Assembly (NCBI GenBank): GCA_024710825.1
Contig: JANJUA010000433.1
Location: 1 to 19,795 of the forward strand
Reading direction: 5' to 3'
DNA length: 19,795 nt
Source of the DNA: Solirubrobacteraceae bacterium
GTDB lineage: Bacteria > Actinomycetota > Thermoleophilia > Solirubrobacterales > Solirubrobacteraceae
This document shows positions 7,237-15,169 of the stretch, piece by piece (position 1 is the first letter of the stretch; every line of letters starts with the position of its first letter). The notes under the pieces were generated by a model. The model saw nothing but the letters and a program-made list of their open reading frames with translations. It was not told where the DNA came from and did no database searches. The position numbers were made by a program, and so were the translations under genes.

Positions 7237-8259
7237 CTAGCCGAGCACCGCGCGCTCCAGCGCGGCGAGGTCCGGCTCGCACGGGATCACGCCGCCCGCG
7301 CGGTCCAGCGCCGTCTGGGGGTCCTTCAGGCCGTGCCCGGTGAGGACGCAGGCGATCCGCTCGCAGCCTCCCGCGCCGTACTTGAGCAGCCCGGCCACCG
7401 AGGCGGCGGAGGCCGGCTCGCAGAAGACGCCCTCGCGCTGCGCGAGGAAGGCGTAGGCGTCGAGGATCTCGGCGTCGCTGACCGCGCGCACCTCGCCCCG
7501 CGAGGCGGTGAACGCCGCCATCGCCTCCTCCCAGCGCGCCGGGTTGCCGATCCGGATCGCGCTCGCGACCGTCTCCGGCTGCGCCACCGGCGCTCCGAGG
7601 ACGAGGGGCGCCGCGCCCTCCGCCTGGAAGCCGAACAGGCGGGGCGAGCGGTCGAGCTCCTGGAAGCCCTTCCAGTAGGCTGTGACGTTGCCCGCGTTGC
7701 CGACCGGGATGCACAGCCCGTCGAGGTCGCCGCCGAGGTTCTCGACCAGCTCGAACGCGGCGGTCTTCTGGCCCTCGAGCCGGTAGTCGTTGACCGAGTT
7801 GACCAGCGAGATGGGGTGATGCTCGACCAGCTCGCGCACGAGCCGCAGGGCGTCGTCGAAGTTGCCGTGCAGCACCACCACGCGGGCGCCGTGCACCAGC
7901 GCCTGGGCGAGCTTGCCCGTCGCGATCTTGCCCTCGGGCACGATCACCGCCCCGCGCAGCCCGGCGCGAGCCGCGTAGGCGGCCGCGCTCGCCGCCGTGT
8001 TGCCCGTGGACGCGCAGATCACCGCCTCCGAGCCCTCGCGGACGGCGGCCGACACGGCGCAGCACATCCCGCGGTCCTTGAACGACCCGGTGGGGTTCAG
8101 CCCCTCGAGCTTCAGCCACACGCGCGCCCCGACGCGCTCGGACAGCGCCCGCGCCTCCACCAACGGCGTCGAGCCCTCGCCCATCGACACGACGGGGTCG
8201 TCCGGCCCGAACGGCAGGCGCTCGCGGAAGCGCTCGATCAACCCGACGCGAGCGCTCAC
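7237..8259 (-). CDS. thrC: Threonine synthase
   Basis: PLP enzyme of fold type II converting O-phospho-L-homoserine and water to L-threonine and phosphate. It is 340 residues, the short actinobacterial form. The PLP lysine is K61 within NPTGSFKDRG. The ASTGNTAAS phosphate-cofactor loop and the PVGNAGN loop are intact. The start is GTG at 8259, whose bases overlap the hom stop codon (GTGA, 4-base overlap), so translation is probably coupled to hom. Followed by thrB after 26 bases. No transcription attenuator leader is possible inside this tight operon, so regulation must act at lysA or upstream, or on the enzymes: the ACT domain of Hom is the likely feedback site. Confidence 0.96.
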   Translation of the reverse strand: MSARVGLIERFRERLPFGPDDPVVSMGEGSTPLVEARALSERVGARVWLKLEGLNPTGSFKDRGMCCAVSAAVREGSEAVICASTGNTAASAAAYAARAGLRGAVIVPEGKIATGKLAQALVHGARVVVLHGNFDDALRLVRELVEHHPISLVNSVNDYRLEGQKTAAFELVENLGGDLDGLCIPVGNAGNVTAYWKGFQELDRSPRLFGFQAEGAAPLVLGAPVAQPETVASAIRIGNPARWEEAMAAFTASRGEVRAVSDAEILDAYAFLAQREGVFCEPASAASVAGLLKYGAGGCERIACVLTGHGLKDPQTALDRAGGVIPCEPDLAALERAVLG

Positions 8260-9479
8260 ACGTACTCCTCCTCGATCACCCTGATGAAGCGGGGCCGGGA
8301 CCGCAGGAAGTCCAGCTCGGCGATCGCGTCGACCGCCTCCAGGAAGCTGCGCTCGGCCACGCGATGCACGACGAGCACGAGCCGCGCTCGGTCGCCGAGG
8401 CCCTTCTGCACCACGGACTTCACCGACACTCCCTCGCGCCCCAGCTCGGCCGCGACCCGCGCCAGCACGCCCGGCCGGTCGGCGACCTCCAGATGCAGGT
8501 AGAACGACGAGTCGACGTCCTCGACGATCGGCAGCCGCTGCGTCGTCTCGGGCGTCGAGGCCGGCGGGATCATCGCGCTGACGACGTCGCCGAGCACCGC
8601 GCTCGCGGTCTGCGGCCCGCCCGCGCCCGGCCCCGACAGCGTCATCTCGGTGATCGCCTCGGACTCGATCGTCACGGCGTTGAACGGCCCGGCGATGCTC
8701 GCCAGCGGGTGCCCCGCGTACAGGAACGCGGGGTGCACGCGCACGCTCAGCCCGTCGTCGATCCGCTCCGCGGTGCCGACGAGCTTCAGCCCCAGCCCCA
8801 GCTCCTGGGCGTACTCGATGTCGTCGGCGGTGATGTGCTCGATGCCCTCGTAGCGGACCTGGTCGAGGTGCACGGGCGTGTCGAACGCCAGCCGGGCGAG
8901 GATCGCCATCTTCGCGGCGGCGTCGGCCCCGTTGACGTCCTCCGTGGGGTCGGCCTCCGCGTAGCCGAGGCGCTGCGCCTCTGCCAGCACCTCGTCGTAG
9001 CCGGCGCCGGTGCGCGCCATCTCCGAGAGGATGAAGTTCGTCGTGCCGTTGACGATGCCGCTCACGCGGTCGACGTGCGCCGCCGCGAGCGACTCCTGGA
9101 GCACGCGGATCACGGGGACGACGCCCGCGACCGCGCCCTCGAAGCGCAGCTGGACCCGGTGCTCGCGCGCCGTCGCCCAGAGCTCCTCGCCGTGCTGGGC
9201 GAGCAGCTGCTTGTTGGCGGTCACGACGTGCTTGCCGGCCCGCAGCGCGTCGAGCACGTACCTGCGCGCGGGCTCGATGCCGCCTATGAGCTCGACGATC
9301 AGGTCGCTGCCCGCGAGCAGCTCGTCGTAGGCGCCGCGGGAGCGCGTCAGCACGCCCGCGAGCCGCGGGCGCAGCCCCGTGATGGCCTCGATCTGGCCGG
9401 CGCGCTGCTCGAGGAGCTCCGCGAACGCCGAACCGACCGTGCCGTGCCCCAGCAGGCCGACGTCAAACGTCTCGGGCAA
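8256..9479 (-). CDS. hom: Homoserine dehydrogenase with C-terminal ACT domain, TTG start
   Basis: NAD(P)H-dependent reduction of L-aspartate-4-semialdehyde to L-homoserine, the committed step to threonine and methionine. From the proposed TTG at 9479 the protein has 407 residues: Rossmann GLLGHGTVG (8-16), ELIGG (63-67), TANKQLL around N89-K90, NGTTN (144-148), the catalytic-region DVNGADAAAK ending at K190, then a C-terminal ACT domain (about 330-400, EVADRPGVLARVAAELG) that binds threonine or another effector in this family. No ATG or GTG lies between the stop side of lysA and the Rossmann strand; the TTG has GAGG six bases upstream. The frame is open further upstream but that part is the lysA shadow and not homologous. 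Overlaps lysA by 17 bases. Confidence 0.93.
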   Translation of the reverse strand: MPETFDVGLLGHGTVGSAFAELLEQRAGQIEAITGLRPRLAGVLTRSRGAYDELLAGSDLIVELIGGIEPARRYVLDALRAGKHVVTANKQLLAQHGEELWATAREHRVQLRFEGAVAGVVPVIRVLQESLAAAHVDRVSGIVNGTTNFILSEMARTGAGYDEVLAEAQRLGYAEADPTEDVNGADAAAKMAILARLAFDTPVHLDQVRYEGIEHITADDIEYAQELGLGLKLVGTAERIDDGLSVRVHPAFLYAGHPLASIAGPFNAVTIESEAITEMTLSGPGAGGPQTASAVLGDVVSAMIPPASTPETTQRLPIVEDVDSSFYLHLEVADRPGVLARVAAELGREGVSVKSVVQKGLGDRARLVLVVHRVAERSFLEAVDAIAELDFLRSRPRFIRVIEEEYV

Positions 9480-10722
9480 GCAGATCCTCGTAGGTCTCTC
9501 GGCGGACGACGACCCGGGACGAGCCGTCCTTGACGAACACGACCGGCGGGCGCGGCACGCCGTTGTAGTTGCTGGCCATCGAATGACCGTAGGCCCCCGT
9601 GGCGGGGGTGACGAGCACGTCGCCGGGCCGCGGGTCGGCGAGCACGACATCGCGGGCGAGCACGTCGCCGGACTCGCAGTGCTTGCCCGCGACGTGGCAC
9701 ACCGTGTCGCCGGGGCCGAAGCGGTCGACGACGTGGACCTCGTAACGCGCGCCGTAGAGCATCGGCCGCAGGTTGTCAGACATGCCGCCGTCGACGGCCA
9801 CCCAGGTGGAGACGTTGCGCTTGACCGACTCGACCGTGTAGAGGGTGACGGTCGAGTTGGCGACCAGCGCGCGGCCCGGCTCGTCGACGATCGTCCGGCC
9901 CGGCCCGTGGAAGCGCTCGACCGCGTCGACCTTCGCGGCGACGTACTCCTCGACCGTCGGCGGGCGCTCGTCGGTGTAGGTCACGCCGAGCCCGCCGCCG
10001 ACGTTGACGACGGGGAAGTCGCCGAGCGCGGCGGTCGCCTCGACGGCCCGCAGGTACGGCGTCACGTCGAGCAGCTGGGAGCCGACGTGGAAGTGCAGGC
10101 CGACGAGCTCGAGCGAGTCGGAGGCGCGCAGCCGGGCGATGAGCGCGGGCGCCTGGTCGAGCGCGACGCCGAACTTCGAGTCGGCCTGGCCGGTGGAGAC
10201 GGCGGCGTGCGTCTCACCCCACACGTCGGGCGTGACGCGGAGCTGGACGCGTTGGGTGCGGCCGGCGCCGAGGATCCGCTCGAGCTTGTCGACGTCGGCC
10301 ACGTTGTCGACCACGACGTGCCCGATCCCGGCGTCCACGGCGGCGCGCAGCTCGGCCTCGGACTTCGCGTTGCCGTGCAGGTGGATGCGGCCGGGCTCCA
10401 TGCCCGCGGCGAGCGCGAGCGCCAGCTCGCCGCCCGAGGCCACGTCGCAGCCCAGGCCCTCCTCGGCGAACACCCGCAGCACCGCCGTGCACGGGAACGC
10501 CTTGGCGGCGAAGACGACCTCGGCGTGCGGCGTGCGGGCGCGGTAGGCGGCGACGAGCTCCCGCGCCCGAGCCCGCAGGTCGTCCTCGGAGACGACGAAC
10601 GCGGGCGTGCCGTGCTCGCGCGCCAGCTCGAGCGCGTCGCAGCCGCCGAGCTCGAGCACGCCGCGCTCGTCCAGGCGGCTGCCGAGAGGGAAGGCGGCGG
10701 GGAGCTGCGTCGTGACGGCCAT
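9463..10722 (-). CDS. lysA: Diaminopimelate decarboxylase
   Basis: Fold type III PLP enzyme that decarboxylates meso-diaminopimelate to L-lysine. It is 419 residues, the usual length. The PLP lysine is K74 in VFAAKAFPC. HFHVGSQ, the phosphate-binding VNVGGGLGVTY, DEPGRALVA, the active-site GKHCESGD and the closing GAYGHSMASNYNG follow in family order. It is the first gene of lysA-hom-thrC-thrB. The ATG at 10722 has no recognisable Shine-Dalgarno, and only 23 bases separate it from the divergent hydrolase ATG, so the promoter must lie in or across the neighbour's coding sequence, or the transcript is nearly leaderless. Start confidence is moderate; function is firm. Confidence 0.96.
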   Translation of the reverse strand: MAVTTQLPAAFPLGSRLDERGVLELGGCDALELAREHGTPAFVVSEDDLRARARELVAAYRARTPHAEVVFAAKAFPCTAVLRVFAEEGLGCDVASGGELALALAAGMEPGRIHLHGNAKSEAELRAAVDAGIGHVVVDNVADVDKLERILGAGRTQRVQLRVTPDVWGETHAAVSTGQADSKFGVALDQAPALIARLRASDSLELVGLHFHVGSQLLDVTPYLRAVEATAALGDFPVVNVGGGLGVTYTDERPPTVEEYVAAKVDAVERFHGPGRTIVDEPGRALVANSTVTLYTVESVKRNVSTWVAVDGGMSDNLRPMLYGARYEVHVVDRFGPGDTVCHVAGKHCESGDVLARDVVLADPRPGDVLVTPATGAYGHSMASNYNGVPRPPVVFVKDGSSRVVVRRETYEDLLARDV

Positions 10723-10745
10723 CGAGCATGAGAGGATCGCAGAGC

Positions 10746-11441
10746 ATGGACCGCACCGTCCCCGTGGAGCCCCCCGAGCTGGGGCGGACCGCCGGTCTCG
10801 CCTGGGCCCGCTTCGTCCCGGACGCGCCTCCGCGCGGGGCGATCCTCGTGCTTCACGGCGCCGGCTCCTCGAAGGAGTCGCACTTCGACTTCGGCCGAGC
10901 GGCGCGGGCGGCCGGCTTCGCGGCGCTCTGCTTCGACGCCCGCGGCCACGGCGAGAGCGAGGGCCCGATGCGCATGGGCGTGCTCGACGACGTCGCGGCG
11001 ATGGCCGCCGAGCTGCCCGCCGACGTCCCGCTGGCGCTGCGCGGCTCCTCGATGGGCGGCTACCTCGCGATCGTCGCCGCCGGGCCGCTCGGGGCGCGCG
11101 CCGTCGTGGCGATCTGCCCCGCTCCGGCGGACGCGCTCGTCCGCGGCCTGCGGACCGGCCGCTTCGACTTCGACGTCGACCGGCCGGCGCTGATCGCCTT
11201 CGTCTCCGAGAACGACCACCTCCAGGCCGTCGGCTCGTTCACCGGCGGGCTGCTGCTCCTGCACGCCGAGGGCGACGAGTCCGTCCCCTACCAGCACAGC
11301 GTGGCGATCGACGCCGCGGCCGTCGACGCCGCGCCGAAGCGGCTGCTCGTCCTGCCCGGCGGCCACCATCGCTCGATCCAGCACGACCCGGAGCTCCAGG
11401 CCGAGACCCTGCGCTGGCTGGGCGAGACCCTGTCGAGCTAG
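10746..11441 (+). CDS. Alpha/beta hydrolase
   Basis: A 231-residue cytoplasmic alpha/beta hydrolase of the small dienelactone-hydrolase/acyl-peptidase-like type. The oxyanion region LVLHGAGSSK is at 34-43, the DARGHGES motif at 64-71, and the nucleophile elbow RGSSMGG places Ser102. The acid is probably the Asp of AEGDESVP and the base a His of GGHHRS near the end, so the triad is complete. The substrate cannot be deduced. The ATG at 10746 (after AGAGG) is preferred to the Met at 10728. Divergent from lysA with a 23-base gap, and its stop overlaps the stop of the convergent CocE-like gene by four bases (CTAG at 11438-11441). Confidence 0.88.
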   Translation: MDRTVPVEPPELGRTAGLAWARFVPDAPPRGAILVLHGAGSSKESHFDFGRAARAAGFAALCFDARGHGESEGPMRMGVLDDVAAMAAELPADVPLALRGSSMGGYLAIVAAGPLGARAVVAICPAPADALVRGLRTGRFDFDVDRPALIAFVSENDHLQAVGSFTGGLLLLHAEGDESVPYQHSVAIDAAAVDAAPKRLLVLPGGHHRSIQHDPELQAETLRWLGETLSS

Positions 11442-13060
11442 ACGACGGGCAGGACCAGCAGCGACGACGCCGCGACGTGCTGGCGCGAGGGCGAGCCGAG
11501 CGGCAGGTGCGTGAAGCCGAGCATCGCGAAGCCGCGCTCGCGGTCGTTGCTGGTCAGGCTCACGCGCAGCCGCTCGCCGCGGCCCACCCGCGCCGCGGTC
11601 GGCACGAACGGGATGGCCGCCGCCGCCGGCTCACGGTCCCGCCGCCAGCCCTGCGTGAGGTCGTGCGCCGCTCCGCCGGCGTCGACGAGCGACAGCTTCG
11701 CGATCCAGTCCACGTCGGCGGCGGTGCTCGCCGCGTCCAGCCGCAGCTCGGGCCGCCCCGCGACCTCGTACGGCGCGGCGGCGGGCTCTGTCTCCCACGA
11801 CAGCACGCTGGGCAACGGCGGGGTGGGCGCGTTGGCGGCGCGCCTGAGCGCCGGCGGGGCGAAGGCGTAGTCGCGGCCGCCTGCGCCGGCCGTGGCGCCG
11901 AGGGCCCCGTCGGCGCGCAGGTGCAGCGCCCGCTGCTCCGCGCCCGGCGGCGGCCACGTCTCGATGGCCCGGTACCCGTCGGTCCCGAACGGCCGCACGC
12001 GGACCGCCGGGCCGTCCAGCGCCCCGGTGTCGCGGTCCTTGAGCCAGTGGTCGTACCAGGCAAGGGCCTCGACGTGCATCGTCTCCCACGGCCAGCCCAG
12101 CCCGTCGGAGCCGAGCAGGGAGAGCCGGTGTCCCGCATGCGCCGGCAGCGCGTCCCAGGCCGCGAACGCGCCCGACAGGTGCAGCGGCACGTTGTCCAGC
12201 GGGCAGCCGAGGTGCATCGGCACCCGCGAGCGCTCGAGCAGCGCCAGCGCGTCGCGGTCGCGCCAGAAGGGCGCGCCGGCCGCGGGCTGCGTGACCGCGT
12301 CCTGGTAGAGCGCCTCCCACGGGTGCGGGTCGTAGCCCAGCCGCATGAGCTTGCCCAGCGAGCCGATCGCCGCCTCGCCTCCGAAGCCCTCGAAGCGCCG
12401 GTGGACCGGCCCGAGGTTCAGCAGGCGGAAGACCGCCTCGGCGGCGCGCGAGCGGAACGCGTCACCCCGAGTCGCGAGCATCGCCACCCCGGCCAGCCAC
12501 GAGCCGAGGAACAGGTCCGACAGGATGCCGCCGTGGTAGACGGCCTCGTGCAGGGCGGTGGCGGCGGCGAGCGGGAAGACCGCGCGCAGCGACGGCGGCG
12601 CCTCGACGGCCGCCATCAGCTGGGCCATCCCGAAGTAGCTGACGCCGATCATGCCGACGCGACCGTCGCACCAGTCCTGGGCCGCGGCCCACTCGATCGC
12701 GTCGTGCAGGTCGGCGCGCTCGGTGCCGTCCATGAGCGTGTACGTGCCGCCGGAGCCGCCGGTGCCGCGCGCGTTGACGATCACGTGGACGTAGCCGCGA
12801 GAGACCCAGAACTCCGTCGCCCCCGCCTCGACGAACCCCATCGGCGCGCCGCTGCGCTGGATCTGGCGCGGGTAGGGGGAGAACGCGACGAGCGCGGGGA
12901 AGCGGCCGGCGCCGGTCGGGCGGAAGACGTCGGCGAGCAGCCGCGTGCCGTCGCGCACGTCGATCGGGACGTCGACCTCGCCGCGGACCCCGTGCCGGGG
13001 CTCGGAGAGCCCGCGGAACGCCCGCCCCGTGGTCTGTGGGCCGTTGAGTCGGCGCGCCAC
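11438..13060 (-). CDS. CocE/NonD-type (X-Pro dipeptidyl-peptidase S15-like) hydrolase
   Basis: A 540-residue serine hydrolase-like protein. An N-terminal S15 alpha/beta-hydrolase part (about 25-330) has the nucleophile motif GVSYFG with Ser141, after FSPYPR and NARGTGGSGG typical of the family. A C-terminal jelly-roll-like beta domain (about 350-540, ending with the LRVSLTSNDRERGF and HVAASSLLVLPV region) matches the CocE/PepX layout. The acid is probably the Asp of GCPLDN. The usual GPWxH catalytic His is not at its place: the sequence reads LLGSDGLGWPWETMH, so the base may be the later His or may be absent. Known relatives cleave acyl esters or X-Pro peptides; substrate unknown. GTG start, 10 bases after the lgt stop, so possibly co-transcribed with lgt. 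Confidence 0.87.
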   Translation of the reverse strand: MARRLNGPQTTGRAFRGLSEPRHGVRGEVDVPIDVRDGTRLLADVFRPTGAGRFPALVAFSPYPRQIQRSGAPMGFVEAGATEFWVSRGYVHVIVNARGTGGSGGTYTLMDGTERADLHDAIEWAAAQDWCDGRVGMIGVSYFGMAQLMAAVEAPPSLRAVFPLAAATALHEAVYHGGILSDLFLGSWLAGVAMLATRGDAFRSRAAEAVFRLLNLGPVHRRFEGFGGEAAIGSLGKLMRLGYDPHPWEALYQDAVTQPAAGAPFWRDRDALALLERSRVPMHLGCPLDNVPLHLSGAFAAWDALPAHAGHRLSLLGSDGLGWPWETMHVEALAWYDHWLKDRDTGALDGPAVRVRPFGTDGYRAIETWPPPGAEQRALHLRADGALGATAGAGGRDYAFAPPALRRAANAPTPPLPSVLSWETEPAAAPYEVAGRPELRLDAASTAADVDWIAKLSLVDAGGAAHDLTQGWRRDREPAAAAIPFVPTAARVGRGERLRVSLTSNDRERGFAMLGFTHLPLGSPSRQHVAASSLLVLPVV

Positions 13061-13070
13061 GGACCGGCCC

Positions 13071-13811
13071 CTACGAGGTGCGGAGGATCTCGCCGTCGTT
13101 GCGGCGCGTGACGACGAGCAGGACGATCGCTCCGAGGAAGAGCGCGACGAGCGCCTCGAGCTGCGGCGCGGTCAGGCCGATCGCGGCGTCGCTGTTGCGG
13201 CGCACGAACTCGACGAGGAAGCGCTCGACGCCGGCGGCGATGAGGTAGAAGGCGAACACCACGCCGGGGGCGAAGCGGTCGCGCCAGCGCCACAGCAGCC
13301 AGGCGACCAGGCCCATCGCGAGCGTCTCGTAGACCGGCGTCGGATGCACCTCCTCGGTCGTCGGCACGGTGCCGTCCGGGTAGGCCATCGCCCACGGCAG
13401 GTCCGAGGCCACCCCGTAGTCGCCGTCGCCGGAGAGCTGGCAGCCGATCCGACCGATCGAGTAGCCGATCGCCAGGCCGATGCCGCCCATGTCGAGCAGG
13501 TGGCCGTTGAGGAAGCCGCGCCAGCGGCCCCAGATCAGCACGCCGATCGCGCCGCCGACCGCGCCGCCCCAGAACGTCAGGCCGGAGCCGCCGAAGACGC
13601 CCGAGAAGCCGAACTCGTCCGGGTGCTCGACGAGGTAGTAGGCCCGGGCGCCGATCAGGCCCCCGATCAACGCGGCGAACACCACCTCGTAGGCCCAGTC
13701 GGCGGGCTTGCCGAGCTCCTTGAAGCGCCGGGCCGCCATCGCCCCGCAGGCGAGGAACGCGAGCGCGAACATCACGCCGAAGGTCTGGATCGGGCCTATC
13801 TCGGGGATCAC
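13071..13811 (-). CDS. lgt: Prolipoprotein diacylglyceryl transferase
   Basis: Integral membrane enzyme that transfers diacylglycerol from phosphatidylglycerol to the lipobox Cys of prelipoproteins, the first step of lipoprotein maturation. It has 246 residues and about seven hydrophobic segments. The N-terminal PIQTFGVMF, the GLTFWGG segment (77-83), the Lgt signature as GRIGCQLSGDGDYG (120-133; the common form has Asn at the Cys124 position) and HPTPVYE (156-162) are visible. GTG start at 13811; TAGGCT at 13820-13825 is 8 bases upstream. It follows the M23 peptidase gene after 38 bases and precedes the CocE-like gene by 10. Lipoproteins at 1.7 and 19.4 kb are plausible substrates. Confidence 0.94.
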   Translation of the reverse strand: MIPEIGPIQTFGVMFALAFLACGAMAARRFKELGKPADWAYEVVFAALIGGLIGARAYYLVEHPDEFGFSGVFGGSGLTFWGGAVGGAIGVLIWGRWRGFLNGHLLDMGGIGLAIGYSIGRIGCQLSGDGDYGVASDLPWAMAYPDGTVPTTEEVHPTPVYETLAMGLVAWLLWRWRDRFAPGVVFAFYLIAAGVERFLVEFVRRNSDAAIGLTAPQLEALVALFLGAIVLLVVTRRNDGEILRTS

Positions 13812-13819
13812 GGCCCGTC

Positions 13820-13825
13820 AGCCTA
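13820..13825 (-). promoter_or_regulatory. Candidate -10 element for lgt
   Basis: TAGGCT on the minus strand lies 8 bases before the GTG start, the same hexamer as before pspAB. No Shine-Dalgarno is seen ahead of this GTG, which fits a leaderless or nearly leaderless transcript. No clear -35 was found. Confidence 0.33.
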
Positions 13826-13849
13826 TGGGGCGCGGCCCCGCTCGTGCCG

Positions 13850-15121
13850 CTACAGGTAGCCCATCGGGTCCACCGGCGAGCCGCCGACGCGGACCTCGAA
13901 GTGCAGGTGGGCGCCGAAGGAGTTGCCGGTGTTGCCGACGTAGCCGATGACCTGGCCCTTGCTCACGCTCGCGCCCATGCTGGTGCCGAACGAGACCTGG
14001 TGGGCGTAGCACGTCGACAGCGAGGCGCCGTGCTGCACGCAGGTGTAGTTGCCGTAGCCGCCGGACGACGCGGTGCCCTGCATGACGACGACGGTGCCGC
14101 TGTCGGCGGCCCGGATCGGCGTGCCCTCCGGCGCGCCGATGTCGATTCCGGCGTGCAGCCGGCCCCAGCGGGTGCCGAACGGCGACGTGAACGCCCCGTT
14201 GACGGGCCAGATCATGGAGCCGCTGCCCTGGCGGATCGGCCCGGCGGGCAGGCCGGCGGTGTTGCCGGCGGCGATCCCCGCCAGGCGCGCCTCGATCTTC
14301 GCCTGGGCGGCGCGGAGCTCGTCGAGGTCGCCCTCGATGTGCATCCGCTCCTCGCGGACGCTGCGCAGGACCGTGCGCTTGCGGTCGCGCGTCCGCGCGT
14401 AGCCCTGCCGGGTGCCCTCGAGCTCGTCCTTGACCTCCACGACCTCGTCCCGGCGGCGCATGATCGCCGCCGCGACCTCCTGCTTGCGCCGCTCGAGCAC
14501 CGCCAGGCGCTCGGACGTCGCCTTCGCGTCGGCCTTGGCGGTCTTGACCGCCGCGACGATGTTGCGGTCGGCCTCGGAGATGCGGCGCAGGAACTCGCCG
14601 CGCTCCATGAGGTCGGAGAGGTCCTCGGAGTCCAGGATCAGCGTGATGAGGTCGGGGTCGTCGGCCTTGTAGAGCTCGACGAGGCGGTCGGCGAGCGCGG
14701 TCCGCGTCTCGATCAGCCGCGCCTTGAGGCGGGTGAGGCGGGCGCGCTCCTCGCGCAGGGCGGTCTGCACCTTCACCAGCTCGGCGCGCTTGGCGTCCAG
14801 GTCCGTCTGGATCGCCACCTGGCGCCGCTGGAGCGTGGTGATCTTCGACTGGAGCGTGTCGATGCGCGCGGTGTAGCCGGCGATGTCGGAGGTGAGGACG
14901 CGCTCGGTGCCCTTCTTGCGGTCCACCTGCCGCTGCTTGTCCTGGATCTTGTCCTGGATCTCGTTGAGGGAACGCGGCGTCGCGCCGGTGGAGACCAGCG
15001 GCAGCCCCGCCCACAGGAGCAGGGGCGCGAGCGCGAGCGCGCAGAGGGCGAGAAGACGAGCCTTCAAGGGCGGGTGCAGGGTAGGCGAGTCGGCCGCCGC
15101 GGCCTGCAATCGGCCGTTCAC
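13850..15121 (-). CDS. Secreted coiled-coil M23 peptidase (EnvC/NlpD-like murein hydrolase)
   Basis: Extracellular zinc metallopeptidase or peptidase regulator acting on peptidoglycan crosslinks. From the GTG at 15121 it is 423 residues: a hydrophobic signal segment (about 22-42), a long heptad-rich coiled coil (about 50-290, Lys/Glu/Arg-rich), then a C-terminal LytM/M23 domain (about 305-423). Zinc ligands and catalytic residues are intact: H323 and D327 (HAGIDIG) and H405/H407 (HLHFEV), so it should be active, unlike degenerate EnvC-type activators. The start is uncertain: TTG at 15067 would begin KARLLALCALALAP, a more usual signal peptide, with TACCCT (15078-15083) 10 bases ahead. Divergent from htpX by 48 bases and 38 bases upstream of lgt. 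Confidence 0.9.
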   Translation of the reverse strand: MNGRLQAAAADSPTLHPPLKARLLALCALALAPLLLWAGLPLVSTGATPRSLNEIQDKIQDKQRQVDRKKGTERVLTSDIAGYTARIDTLQSKITTLQRRQVAIQTDLDAKRAELVKVQTALREERARLTRLKARLIETRTALADRLVELYKADDPDLITLILDSEDLSDLMERGEFLRRISEADRNIVAAVKTAKADAKATSERLAVLERRKQEVAAAIMRRRDEVVEVKDELEGTRQGYARTRDRKRTVLRSVREERMHIEGDLDELRAAQAKIEARLAGIAAGNTAGLPAGPIRQGSGSMIWPVNGAFTSPFGTRWGRLHAGIDIGAPEGTPIRAADSGTVVVMQGTASSGGYGNYTCVQHGASLSTCYAHQVSFGTSMGASVSKGQVIGYVGNTGNSFGAHLHFEVRVGGSPVDPMGYL

Positions 15122-15169
15122 CGCCGCCGGTTCAGCGGCTCTTTAGCGGAATGCGGCAGACTGGTGCCC

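Noticed and set aside
9480..9650. 57-residue N-terminal extension of homoserine dehydrogenase
   Set aside because: It overlaps lysA, is Arg/Ser/Pro-rich shadow sequence, and precedes a complete Rossmann domain that begins right after the TTG.
10607..13111. An 834-residue plus-strand open frame spanning lysA, the hydrolase and the CocE-like gene
   Set aside because: Low-complexity Arg/Ala/Gly composition and no recognisable domains; three real genes occupy the region in other frames.
13844..15169. Long plus-strand open frame running antisense to the M23 gene into htpX
   Set aside because: It is the GC-rich shadow of the M23 gene: biased composition, no family motifs until the HtpX Met at 15170. 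The M23 frame has intact catalytic motifs on the other strand.
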